Source: a virus. From it: a DNA stretch of 27,523 bases. The stretch lies in the IMG/VR virus record IMGVR_UViG_3300046524_000215, positions 1 through 27,523 of that record; one strand, 5' to 3'. Shown piece after piece: positions 1 through 6,986 of this stretch. The notes beneath the pieces are model-generated. The model saw nothing but the letters and a program-made list of their open reading frames with translations. It had not been told where the DNA came from and searched no databases. Numbering within the stretch: position 1 is the stretch's first letter; each line of letters opens with the position of its first letter. The position numbers were made by a program, and so were the translations under genes.

Positions 1-35
1 GAACCAACCCAATCGCTATAATCGTCGCCCAACAC

Positions 36-111
<76 letters not shown>

Positions 112-120
112 TATAAAACA

Positions 121-150
121 AAGGCTTGCAGCGATGCAGGCCTTTTTTTT
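121..150 (+). terminator. Rho-independent terminator of the tRNA-Thr transcript
   Basis: A 10-bp stem (121-130 with 135-144, one G-U pair) closes a 4-nt loop and runs directly into an eight-T tract (143-150). It lies 10 bases after the tRNA CCA end, the expected place for the tRNA terminator. Confidence 0.85.
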
Positions 151-156
151 GTCCGT

Positions 157-180
157 GCACGTAACAACGCACGTAACAAG
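157..180. repeat. 12-bp tandem direct repeat beside tRNA-Thr
   Basis: GCACGTAACAAC (157-168) is followed at once by GCACGTAACAAG (169-180), an 11/12 identical tandem pair. It lies just past the tRNA terminator. Short direct repeats beside a tRNA attachment site can be arm-type sites for a tyrosine integrase. That role is inferred from position only. Confidence 0.6.
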
Positions 181-221
181 CGCTTTACCTAATCGCTGTC
201 TAACATCGTAGGGATACGCCC

Positions 222-1058
222 ATGGCATGGTTTGAGAGCACTCTAAGCTTCCTATCACCTGGTTGGGTTGGTTCATTGATTGGGCTGGCTGGCTTGCTTA
301 GTGCTGTGATCGTCTATTTGCTCACACGAAAGCGCACGAGCTTGAGCTTTGCGTATCTCGGAGAGCACCTACTGGGCAGCGAGTCCGACACCCTCCCTGC
401 AGGGATAAGCGTGCAGTACCAGGGAGCGGATATTCCTCGACTGACTCGATCTGTCATCGTCCTCTGGAACAGTGGCGAGAACACGATCATGGGCTCCGAC
501 CTGGTGGATATCGACCCACTTCGTTTCCGTGTCGGGACAGATGGCGAACTGTTGTCTGTGTCAATCTTGAAGGCTAGCCGCTCGGTGAACGACTTCAAAA
601 TCAGACATCGCTCCGCACACGCGCCAAACGAAGCAATCGTGGAATTCAATTACTTCGACTCAGGGGACGGCGTAGTCGTCGAGATCCTTCACACCAGTGC
701 AAGCCGTCAGCCCGATATCAAAGGAACACTTCGAGGTCTACCGAAAGGCTTGAATTCTGTAGGCCGAATGAGCCGATCACCTAGCTTCTTCAAACGAACT
801 GGGTCAGGTCGTGTGTTCTCGATTTTCGCTCCCATCCTAGGTGCCGCCTGGATGCCAATCATCGTCGGCGGTGCGTTCATACTGACCGGTTTGTTCGGAA
901 GCCCTGAAACCCTCAACGCTGTAATGATGTTCAACCTCGAGAAACCGAGCTCTGTCGTGATGGCAATGGGAGCACTTTACGTAGGCGTGGGGTTGGTTTG
1001 TCTGTATGTGTTTCGACGCAAGCACCCCAAGAGCCTCCATGTCGAAGCACTCGAGTGA
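222..1058 (+). CDS. Three-TM membrane protein of unknown function
   Basis: The 278-aa protein starts at an ATG with an AGGGA-type ribosome site about 8 bases upstream. A hydrophobic segment at residues 12-34 is followed by basic TRKR. A soluble domain of about 160 residues (38-195) comes next, with β-rich character and motifs such as VLWNSGENTI and FNYFDSGDGVVVEILH. Two more membrane segments follow at about 197-225 and 245-264, then a basic tail. I recall similar single-domain membrane proteins as scattered accessory genes, but I cannot name a family or function. It stands alone between the tRNA and the repeat cluster, with no partner gene on its strand for 580 bp. Roles such as superinfection exclusion or defence are possible for cargo in this position but nothing in the sequence proves them. 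Confidence 0.8.
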   Translation: MAWFESTLSFLSPGWVGSLIGLAGLLSAVIVYLLTRKRTSLSFAYLGEHLLGSESDTLPAGISVQYQGADIPRLTRSVIVLWNSGENTIMGSDLVDIDPLRFRVGTDGELLSVSILKASRSVNDFKIRHRSAHAPNEAIVEFNYFDSGDGVVVEILHTSASRQPDIKGTLRGLPKGLNSVGRMSRSPSFFKRTGSGRVFSIFAPILGAAWMPIIVGGAFILTGLFGSPETLNAVMMFNLEKPSSVVMAMGALYVGVGLVCLYVFRRKHPKSLHVEALE

Positions 1059-1240
1059 TTTTTGTCCAGCAGTCGGCGTGGCTCCCTTTGCGACTGTTGC
1101 CATGACCGCCTGCCTGGCAATCCCATTCTCAGTAGCGACCGATGAGTAACAGTATCGGGTGTGATAGACCGATTTTTTCGTGCCCTTAGCTGTGCGTACA
1201 CATAATACGAAACGCCCTTACACGAAGCGCCGAAAAATTT
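1059..1240. other. Intergenic, nothing recognisable
   Basis: There is no convincing ORF, hairpin or RNA gene. The sequence becomes AT-richer toward the repeat cluster that begins at 1241. Confidence 0.5.
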
Positions 1241-1563
1241 AGGTTGACCCCTAAAAAGCATGTCAGTTTTGTCAGATTATTATTCTAACTACTGTCTAAT
1301 CCTTCTAATTCAAGCCTCTCCGCCGTTTTGGTTAATGTCAGAAAGGTGTCAGGGACCCGTCAAAACCTGACAAAACCTGACAAAACAGCAGTGTCAGATT
1401 CACTATTTCTAAGCTACTGATTTATAAGTATTTTTTATTTCAGATGGTAAAGCTGACACAAACATCCAACCTCGGTGTCAGATCATAAACCCAGTAAACA
1501 CGCTGCCTCCAGAGCATTTGCTGACAGACATCCATGATCTGACAGGGATTTAGGGGTCAGCCT
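1241..1563. repeat. TGTCAG repeat cluster bounded by inverted 15-mers (origin-like)
   Basis: The hexamer TGTCAG occurs on the plus strand at 1261, 1270, 1336, 1347, 1392 and 1476, and as its complement CTGACA at 1367, 1377, 1453, 1521 and 1539. That is 11 copies in 284 bp, where about 0.14 would be expected by chance. The array is bounded by AGGTTGACCCCTAAA (1241-1255) and its inverted partner TTTAGGGGTCAGCCT (1549-1563), 14 of 15 matching, each followed inward by a TGTCAG after 4-5 bases. An AT-rich stretch lies near 1420-1445. Clustered hexamers in both orientations with an AT-rich core are typical of replication origins bound by an initiator/primase, as in P4-type satellites, or of a multi-site operator. 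No initiator gene is adjacent, so the function is inferred. Confidence 0.8.
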
Positions 1564-1638
1564 GAAAAAACCTTAATGAGGCATCTCGAAGCTATCCTTC
1601 AAAATGCCCCCGACGCGCACTGATCGAGGAGTATAAGC

Positions 1639-1998
1639 ATGCGTAAGACAGCATCCCGAGCAGCAGTACCCATCATCGAAACCATCAAGAACGGCGCGGC
1701 TTGGGAGGTGCATTGGGATTACCAGGAAGCACCCGAAAGTTCGATTCTGTTCCAACGCCGTGAATACCTACGTGGTTACATCGACGGCACCATGGATGAC
1801 ATAGGAGTTCATCCCGACAATGTGTGCTGTGCCAGCGGTCTTACCGGGGCCGTAAAAAAGCTGACCGAAGATCAGGCTGTGAGGTTGCGTGATGCTCTGA
1901 ACCGCGTGCTGATCCCGATCGTGACCAAAGAATTCACGCGCCTTCAGAACATGAACAACCTGCCTCACCTACGAATGGTTGACGCTGAGGAGGCGTGA
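1639..1998 (+). CDS. Hypothetical protein, 119 aa, downstream of the TGTCAG array
   Basis: The ATG follows a strong ribosome site (GAGGAG, about 7 bases upstream). The protein is soluble, with no membrane segment or signal peptide. Its N-terminus is basic (MRKTASRAAVP), its middle is aromatic and acidic (WEVHWDYQEAPESS), there is a CC pair near residue 63, and the C-terminal half is predicted helical. I do not recognise the family. It begins 76 bp after the repeat array, so that array may be its control region. Phage or satellite cargo is the likely origin. Confidence 0.7.
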   Translation: MRKTASRAAVPIIETIKNGAAWEVHWDYQEAPESSILFQRREYLRGYIDGTMDDIGVHPDNVCCASGLTGAVKKLTEDQAVRLRDALNRVLIPIVTKEFTRLQNMNNLPHLRMVDAEEA

Positions 1999-2454
1999 AA
2001 CCCTCTGAAACGTCGTAACTCTCCTGTAACCCTTGCCGCGTATGGGCCTTAGGGGAATTCACACCTCCCCCGCATGCGGGCAATTGCCAGCCGAAAAAGA
2101 TCGTGTGCGTTTTGGAAAACACACCGAATCCCATGTTTTCGAAGTTTTAGTCCAATGAAACCGGGCACTCCTGCTATACCCCCTCCGTGACCGCTCGATG
2201 CATCGCTGTGCAACCGCGCTGCATTTCCTTTCAAAACTTTGCACTCTGTGAAATTGCCGATCGCCTGTAGAGCCCCACGACCCGCCTGGGCTGCAGACTC
2301 GTTTGCACTACATCCGAATTTGCACAAAAAAAGGACGCAAAGCCCGTCGGCGGGAGGGGGATAAGTGCTTTTTCAGACGTTTTTTTCTTCGCACGACGGA
2401 TTTCTCTAGCATCTGCTCTTGCATGGCTCTGATCTTCGTTTCATCGGACTTTCA
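1999..2454. other. Intergenic region without a supported gene
   Basis: Only short ORFs without ribosome sites occur. A 12-bp perfect palindrome, CCCGCATGCGGG, lies at 2069-2080. The rest shows no clear repeats, RNA gene or terminator. Confidence 0.5.
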
Positions 2455-2475
2455 TTGCCTGGCACGTCCAATCGA

Positions 2476-2497
2476 TATACTGTTTATTCATACAGTA
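2476..2497 (+). promoter_or_regulatory. LexA (SOS) box overlapping a -10-like element
   Basis: TACTGT-N8-ACAGTA at 2478-2497 (spacer TTATTCAT) contains the full CTGT-N8-ACAG core and matches the gammaproteobacterial LexA consensus almost exactly. TATACT at 2476-2481 could be a -10 hexamer inside the operator. A -35-like TTGCCT lies at 2455-2460, with a short 15-bp spacer. The box ends 25 bp before the ATG of the next gene, which has a good ribosome site. Confidence 0.88.
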
Positions 2498-2522
2498 TTT
2501 TTAAATTGATTAAGGGTGAGCG

Positions 2523-2783
2523 ATGCGCACGGGGCAATTGGAAACTTCGGGTGATAGGACCAGAGCGATCGCGCAGTGGGAATTACTCCTGCGGGATGAA
2601 GCCACGCTGCTCGAAAACCCTGGACGTCACCACAAAACACTTCTCATTGAGGCTCACACCCTGCACCGCCTTCAGGTGATAAACCGTGATGATCTTAACG
2701 ATCTCCTGGAGCAAGCCGACGGCGCTCTGGCCTATGCAGTGGAAGCACTGATTGATTGTCATAATGGTGATCAGGCGGGTTAG
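2523..2783 (+). CDS. SOS-controlled small protein, 86 aa (first gene of LexA operon)
   Basis: The ATG at 2523 is preceded by AAGGGTGAG, and the LexA box lies 25 bp upstream. The 86-residue product is soluble and mainly helical by composition, with a short charged N-terminus, a central stretch (HHKTLLIEAHTLHRLQ) and an acidic C-terminal helix (DLNDLLEQADGALAYAVEAL). No catalytic motif, zinc site or signal peptide is seen, and I do not recognise the family. It runs codirectionally into the next gene with a 3-bp gap and opposite to the phage tail operon. The position and regulation recall the LexA-controlled orf95-tum operon of coliphage 186, but no homology can be claimed from sequence alone. 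Confidence 0.75.
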   Translation: MRTGQLETSGDRTRAIAQWELLLRDEATLLENPGRHHKTLLIEAHTLHRLQVINRDDLNDLLEQADGALAYAVEALIDCHNGDQAG

Positions 2784-2786
2784 CAC

Positions 2787-3083
2787 ATGCATATGCTCAT
2801 TACCCCTATGAGACGCCAAGGCGTTGCGCTGACGCCCCAAGAGCGGCGGCGCTATCCGGCGATACGGGGCAATGTGATGGTGAATTCAGAAAACAACGCC
2901 GAACTCGGTCGGAGCGCCAATGTGGCTCGGGTGGACGTGGGGATGCCTCTTGATCCGGCCCCGTTACCACGGCTACTAGACGCAACACTGGCGGGGATGG
3001 CTGTGACAGGTTTTGTCTTGAGCGGAATTGAGTACATCGATGGTTGCGCATACGCGCAATCCTGGTGGTGCCGACTGGAGTAG
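2787..3083 (+). CDS. SOS-controlled small protein, 98 aa (second gene of LexA operon)
   Basis: It starts 3 bp after the stop of the 86-aa gene, so it is probably translationally coupled. ATG codons at 2793 and 2808 are alternative starts. The N-terminal half is polar and low in structure. The C-terminal 40 residues look like a compact domain, with LDATLAGMAVTGFVLSGIEY and an aromatic end containing YAQSWWC. There is no helix-turn-helix or protease motif. It has no close family that I can name. A hairpin with a short T run lies 27 bp beyond its stop and closes the operon. An antirepressor, a DNA-damage response effector or a lysis regulator are all possible. The evidence is regulatory context only. 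Confidence 0.7.
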   Translation: MHMLITPMRRQGVALTPQERRRYPAIRGNVMVNSENNAELGRSANVARVDVGMPLDPAPLPRLLDATLAGMAVTGFVLSGIEYIDGCAYAQSWWCRLE

Positions 3084-3109
3084 ATGAGCATCTGAAGTCG
3101 GAAACGAAA

Positions 3110-3135
3110 GCAGGGGCCGAAGCCCCTGCAGTTTT
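3110..3135 (+). terminator. Terminator-like hairpin after the LexA operon
   Basis: An 8-bp perfect GC-rich stem GCAGGGGC (3110-3117) / GCCCCTGC (3122-3129) with a 4-nt loop is followed by AG and TTTT (3132-3135). It lies 27 bp after the stop of the 98-aa gene. Confidence 0.75.
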
Positions 3136-3403
3136 AGCGGAAGATTTGCTGAAGAGTTCGCAGCAATTTAAGAGATAAATAAAGAGCCTCAAAAAACCGG
3201 ATCATTTCTTCTGGATAAAATTTGTAGAGAAAACCATTCATATTTCTTTACCTCGAAGTTTAGCGGAAAAAGCATGATTGAATTTATGCTGCAAAATTCC
3301 CGCTCAAACGAAGCATTTGAAAACTGCAAACTCCGCGACTTTTAACGTTGAAACTAGCGGATCAATTAGTGACGATTTTAGTATGCTCACTATAGCTGTG
3401 CAG

Positions 3404-3693
3404 TTGACGGCTCCGTCACTTAGCCCTACCCTTTGAGGTGTGAGATTCAAAAGAAGTAAAGCGTTGAGCGGTACGTGCAATCTACCATCAGGGTTTTCGA
3501 AACGAAACCATCTGATGGTGTCCGCCAGAAGCCTGCCACTGTGCAGGCTTCGCCGTTTTCGGGCCCGGCTCATCGGTACTGTGAAGAGGTCACTGGCGTT
3601 GACACCAATGTTTACGCGGGCTGCTTCGAAAAACTCTTTAGCAGGGTGCTAAACATTTTGTACGGGGATAGTTCTTATTGACGGAACCGTCAC
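3404..3693. repeat. Two copies of the palindrome TTGACGG-NN-CCGTCAC
   Basis: TTGACGGCTCCGTCAC lies at 3404-3419 and TTGACGGAACCGTCAC at 3678-3693. They are identical except for the two central bases and contain the perfect dyad TGACGG/CCGTCA. They are 274 bp apart and flank the hairpins of this non-coding region. Paired palindromes of this kind suggest a dimeric DNA-binding protein or recombinase. The binder is unknown. Confidence 0.65.
3484..3551. repeat. Two adjacent hairpins
   Basis: The first hairpin pairs ACCATCAG (3484-3491) with CTGATGGT (3512-3519) and has a second inner stem GGTTT/AAACC in its loop. The second pairs GAAGCCTGC (3528-3536) with GCAGGCTTC (3543-3551) over a 6-nt loop, with TTTT a few bases downstream. 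The second resembles a terminator. The pair could also be the core of a small RNA. Confidence 0.55.
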
Positions 3694-3750
3694 AATCAGT
3701 ATTTCCGACAGACGGTCAAAGCTAACTTTTGATAGCAAAAAAATAACAAC

Positions 3751-3788
3751 TGATAACGCCTGATAACGCCTGATAACGCCTGATAACG
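3751..3788. repeat. 10-bp tandem repeat TGATAACGCC, 3.8 copies
   Basis: TGATAACGCC is repeated perfectly at 3751, 3761 and 3771, with a partial copy at 3781-3788. The 10-bp period puts each copy on the same face of the helix, as for cooperative protein binding. It sits just beyond the 3' end of the tail operon. Integrase arm sites or a regulatory array are candidates. Confidence 0.75.
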
Positions 3789-3860
3789 ATCGGCTTGAAC
3801 TATAGGCCAGCAAAAAAAACCCTCTCTGCACTCTATATAGTGAGAAGACGTATTCAATGT

Positions 3861-4838
3861 TTATAGAGTAATTGGTTTCAACTTCGCTGCTAACGTCAAA
3901 GCTTGTGCAGCCTTCGCCGTGAATGCCGCCGCATCGGTCGGGCTCGGCATCGGTCCTGGTAAATGCGTGTGAGCGGCCAACTGCGCGTTCATCTGCTGCA
4001 GCAGGTCGAGCATGTCGCACACCACCTGGAACAGATTCACGCTACCGGAACCGATCCAGTTCTTCGGCGCCTGCAGTTGCTGGCTGATTACGGCCACACT
4101 TTTGCGCAAGCCCTGAATCTTCTCCTGCATGTCGCCACCCACCGTGGCGTTGTGCTTCTGCCCCACCACCAGGTTCAGATCACGGCCGGTCGCCTGGTGC
4201 AGGTCGTCCACGGCCGCCAGGCTTGCGGATCCGCCCGACAGCAATTTGAGCGCGCCCAGCGCCTCGATCTTCTTGATGCCACCCACTGACTCGGTCGAAT
4301 GATCGTCCACCGTCCTGGTGTGATTCTGGAAGCTCTCGGTGTTGTCCAGGGCTTCCACTTCACGCTCGATCGCCTTGTCCTGGATCTTGCCATCGGTCTG
4401 GCGCAGCCAGTTGCCGTCGGCATCGACGCGCTGCTGGCAGGCCTCGCTGTGCTGCCACACCTGGTCACCCTTCGGCACCCGGGGCAGACTCAGACCGTGC
4501 GGCAGGATCTGCGTGATGAAAGGCTTGTGCGGCAGTCCATAGGCGAAGCTGACCACCACGGTGGTGCCCTCCTCCGGAAAGCCGAACATGCCGGCTTCTT
4601 GCCCCCCCATGGGTGCCGGCAACGGCAGACTGGTGAGGATCGGCAGATCCGGGTCTGGCTCGCCATCGGGCAGCAGCACTTCGACGTCGACGCCAAAACG
4701 CGGCCGGAAATCGTCACACAGACCAGATGCGGCCGGCGCATCAGGGACGGCCACTACGCGGCCAAAGCGCGGCAGGTGGTAACCGCCACTCAGTTCAGGG
4801 AATTGCCGATCTACTGCACGGCGAATTGCGTCTTCCAT
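3861..4838 (-). CDS. V: Baseplate spike / central puncture protein (gpV-like)
   Basis: The 325-aa protein ends the late operon. The N-terminal part has a gpV/VgrG-type OB fold with motifs such as PRFGRVVAV, RPRFGVDVEVLLPDG and EEGTTVVVSFAYGLPHKPFI. The middle has repetitive β-helix-like sequence (residues about 140-250, with VGGIKKIEALGALKL and VGGDMQEKIQG), as in trimeric spike shafts. A late HTH triplet (AAHTHLPGP) resembles the HxH iron-binding tip of P2-type spikes, although about 40 residues follow it. The start overlaps the end of the preceding hub-like gene by 28 bp. It should sit at the centre of the baseplate and pierce the outer membrane on contraction. Confidence 0.85.
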   Translation of the reverse strand: MEDAIRRAVDRQFPELSGGYHLPRFGRVVAVPDAPAASGLCDDFRPRFGVDVEVLLPDGEPDPDLPILTSLPLPAPMGGQEAGMFGFPEEGTTVVVSFAYGLPHKPFITQILPHGLSLPRVPKGDQVWQHSEACQQRVDADGNWLRQTDGKIQDKAIEREVEALDNTESFQNHTRTVDDHSTESVGGIKKIEALGALKLLSGGSASLAAVDDLHQATGRDLNLVVGQKHNATVGGDMQEKIQGLRKSVAVISQQLQAPKNWIGSGSVNLFQVVCDMLDLLQQMNAQLAAHTHLPGPMPSPTDAAAFTAKAAQALTLAAKLKPITL

Positions 4839-5521
4839 CGGATGGCCATCTGGTTGCCGGCGAGCGTCACGGACGTGATCCGATCGCCTTGGTTAATTGA
4901 TGCACCTGGGCGCAACCCGGGAAGGGCTGCGACCATCGCGCTTTGATTGCTCTGGTAGCCGTCGAACAGTTCGACCGGCAATTGCAGCGGTTCGCGGGTA
5001 CCAAAGAAGCTGTCGGCCCAACTGCCCACAAACACCTCGCCGTCGCCCTGCTGCTGCCAGATAAAGTCCGGAATGCTGAACACGGTGGCCAGGCTGTCCA
5101 TCGCCAGGTAGCCGGCGGCCAAGCTGTAGAAGAACGGCGCCTTGACCTTCGCGTAGGGCTTGTCCGGCACCCGGAAACGCAGGCCGGTTTTGGTGCTGAC
5201 CTCGGCCAACACCGCCTGCAGGTCGACATGGCGCAGATTCAGCGACAAGGGGTTGGCCAGGATCGCGGCCAGCTCACGACAGAACAGCACCTGCTCCATG
5301 CTCGAGGACGTGGTCGAGCGCTCGACGTAGCCGATGAAGTGGCGCTGCAGCGGGCTGTCGTTGTAGCCGACATCCAGCATCACCAGGCCTTTCACAGCTG
5401 CGCCGGCCTGAATGGTGAACGTCGCCCGACCAGGGCTTTTCAGATCAAGCCGAACGTCGTCGTTAACCAGCGGGTAGGCGGTGCCATTAATGGTCAGCAC
5501 CTTGTGCAGTTTCATGCTCAT
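4811..5521 (-). CDS. Baseplate hub protein (gpD-like)
   Basis: The 236-aa protein lies directly upstream of the spike gene, where P2-superfamily phages encode the gpD-type hub. It has a β-rich N-terminus (ingtaYPLVNDDVRLDL style), a segment LDVGYNDSPLQRHFIGYVER typical of hub domains, and RELAAILANPLSLNLRHVDL with VLAEVSTKTGLRF, the usual hub pattern in which a short helix precedes a second β barrel. It is shorter than P2 gpD (387 aa), so this is a divergent or compact hub. It overlaps the upstream gene as ATGA and the spike by 28 bp. Assignment rests on position and motif style. Confidence 0.7.
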   Translation of the reverse strand: MSMKLHKVLTINGTAYPLVNDDVRLDLKSPGRATFTIQAGAAVKGLVMLDVGYNDSPLQRHFIGYVERSTTSSSMEQVLFCRELAAILANPLSLNLRHVDLQAVLAEVSTKTGLRFRVPDKPYAKVKAPFFYSLAAGYLAMDSLATVFSIPDFIWQQQGDGEVFVGSWADSFFGTREPLQLPVELFDGYQSNQSAMVAALPGLRPGASINQGDRITSVTLAGNQMAIRWKTQFAVQ

Positions 5522-6066
5522 TTGGTCGCCCCGCCCAGGTAATTGTCGAGTTTCTTCAACGTGGCTTCAAAGCCCGACAGCTCTTCACCCTTGCCCTTGC
5601 CATCCGCGCCGACGCCCTCACCGGCTACGGCTTGCCCCGGGGCGGATTGCTTGGCCACGCCATTGCCGGCGCGACGGCTTTCAACCCGCTCGGGGTTGGA
5701 GAGCTTTTCAGACAAGGTGAACTGGACCAGCCAGGCCGCCAGTGAATCGTCCTCTCGGGCGCTGACGCCGTCCGAGAACTCGACCTCGCGAATACCGAAC
5801 GCGGCGGCGGTGTCGTTGACGATGCGGTACTTCTTGAGCTGGCCACCGCTGACCGTGGATTCGGCCAGGCGCATCAGCGTGCGCAGCTGATCCTTGTCCA
5901 CGAAGGGAATCATCAGCGTCACCGCCAGGGTCTTGGGCTTAAAGCCCTTGTGCCCCTTGTCGGTGCTGCTGGTCTGCCCCGACATGTCGTCGGCTTCGAT
6001 GCGCAGGACTGCCGTGACCTTCATTTTCTTGCCGAGGATCTGTTCGCCATCGAGTAATAGGGTCAT
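5518..6066 (-). CDS. Baseplate-associated protein, function uncertain
   Basis: The 182-aa protein has a β-rich first 130 residues (MTLLLDGEQILGKKMKVTAV, LKKYRIVNDTAAAFGIREVEFSD, WLVQFTLSEKLSNPERVE). A Gly/Ala/Lys-rich linker follows (about 133-160), then a short helix ending in LDNYLGGATK. The order in the operon (just before the hub and spike) suggests a baseplate or tail-tube adaptor. HP1/K139-like phages have conserved but poorly named genes here. It overlaps both neighbours by 4 bp. Confidence 0.7.
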   Translation of the reverse strand: MTLLLDGEQILGKKMKVTAVLRIEADDMSGQTSSTDKGHKGFKPKTLAVTLMIPFVDKDQLRTLMRLAESTVSGGQLKKYRIVNDTAAAFGIREVEFSDGVSAREDDSLAAWLVQFTLSEKLSNPERVESRRAGNGVAKQSAPGQAVAGEGVGADGKGKGEELSGFEATLKKLDNYLGGATK

Positions 6067-6986
6067 AGGCCGATCAGCTCACGCACAAAACTCAGCCCTT
6101 CCAGCGAGCCGACCAGCAGCACGCCGGCCGACAGCACCCATTCATGGCCCGGGGCTTCGCCCTCGAGCAGCGATCGGCGCAGCTCGTTGTTGTCCCCGGG
6201 ACCGATCAGGCGAGCCCGCATGTTGATATCAGGGTTTCCCCCAGCCAGCAGACCTTTCAGGTCGGCCAACTGTTGATCGCGGCCTTGCTGCTGGGACGCC
6301 TTGCGCATAGCCAGCGCGGCCAAATCGCCCATCGGTGAGCTGTCGGCCGCGTAGCTCTCCAGCACCGCCAGTTGGCCGGCCATCGATTGCTTGGCCGCCT
6401 TGACCAGAGTGCAGCGCTCCAGCGGCAGCGACTGCCAGCGCGGCAATGGACCCGCGCTGGGGATCTCCCACTTTTCCGTTTCCAGCGTCGATAGGTGCCC
6501 GGCACGACGCTCTGTGCGCACCAGGTCAGGAATCGGCAGCAACGCATTGAAGCGCGACAAGGTGCTGGCCAACTGGTCGTAGTTCGTGCCCAGGAACAAC
6601 AGCGACAGCGCGTACTGCAGCCCGGTCGGGCGTCCGCTGTCGGTGCCGTCGATCAGTTTGCTCGCCAGCTGCTGCAGCAGGTTCGGTGCCGACAGGAAAC
6701 GTTGGTTGCCGCGCCCCTGGCCGACACCACTCTGAAACGGTGTCACCACCAGGCACGCCGGCGCCTCGCCCATTTGTTCAGCCATCGCCGCACGGCCGTT
6801 GGCGATCGCGTCCTTTGCCGCGCCACCGACCGGCCCCGGGTTGGTACTGGCCAGCCCATCGAGGCTGGCCAGACGTAGCGCAGTACTGGCCAGCTCACCG
6901 CCGGCCAGATCCTTGGCCGCGCCCAACCCATCCATCCATTGCGTGGCTTGTTCCGGCCAGCGCATCGTCACCGGTGGCCAGTTCAT
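6063..6986 (-). CDS. Conserved HP1-type phage structural protein, unknown function
   Basis: The 307-aa protein is Ala/Leu-rich and mostly helical, with no signal peptide or catalytic motif. Its C-terminus (VLSAGVLLVGSLEGLSFVRELIG) is hydrophobic and could be buried at an interface rather than span a membrane. It contains Gln/Arg-rich helices near residues 215-245. The gene lies between the fibre assembly gene and the baseplate hub group with ATGA overlaps on both sides, so it is translated with the tail genes. Genes of similar size occupy this position in HP1-like phages as uncharacterised proteins. A tail or baseplate role is inferred. Confidence 0.7.
   Translation of the reverse strand: MNWPPVTMRWPEQATQWMDGLGAAKDLAGGELASTALRLASLDGLASTNPGPVGGAAKDAIANGRAAMAEQMGEAPACLVVTPFQSGVGQGRGNQRFLSAPNLLQQLASKLIDGTDSGRPTGLQYALSLLFLGTNYDQLASTLSRFNALLPIPDLVRTERRAGHLSTLETEKWEIPSAGPLPRWQSLPLERCTLVKAAKQSMAGQLAVLESYAADSSPMGDLAALAMRKASQQQGRDQQLADLKGLLAGGNPDINMRARLIGPGDNNELRRSLLEGEAPGHEWVLSAGVLLVGSLEGLSFVRELIGL

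Larger units (their letters stand above)
3140..3860. other. AT-rich non-coding region with paired palindromes, hairpins and a tandem repeat
   Basis: About 720 bp carry no ORF with a credible ribosome site. The region separates the SOS operon from the end of the tail operon and has lower GC than its flanks. Besides the separately listed repeats it contains an inverted pair ACTCTATA (3830-3837) / TATAGAGT (3862-3869), the latter overlapping the spike stop codon, and an eight-A run (3812-3819) that reads as a T run for the minus-strand late transcript. A weak late-operon terminator may lie here. It could also hold a phage end or attachment arm sites. Confidence 0.55.

Noticed and set aside
1241-1563. 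CRISPR array
   Set aside because: The repeated unit is only 6 bp, occurs in both orientations and has irregular spacing, so it does not fit CRISPR repeats and spacers.
2069-2080. Perfect 12-bp palindrome CCCGCATGCGGG
   Set aside because: It is isolated, has no paired copy or T run, and such GC palindromes arise often enough in this base composition.
2303-2679. Two short plus-strand frames (68 and 86 codons) before and across the LexA box
   Set aside because: They have no ribosome sites, run through the promoter and overlap the better-supported 86-aa gene out of frame.
3475-3681. 68-codon plus-strand frame in the non-coding region
   Set aside because: It has a GTG start without a ribosome site, crosses both hairpins and one palindrome, and has no recognisable domain.
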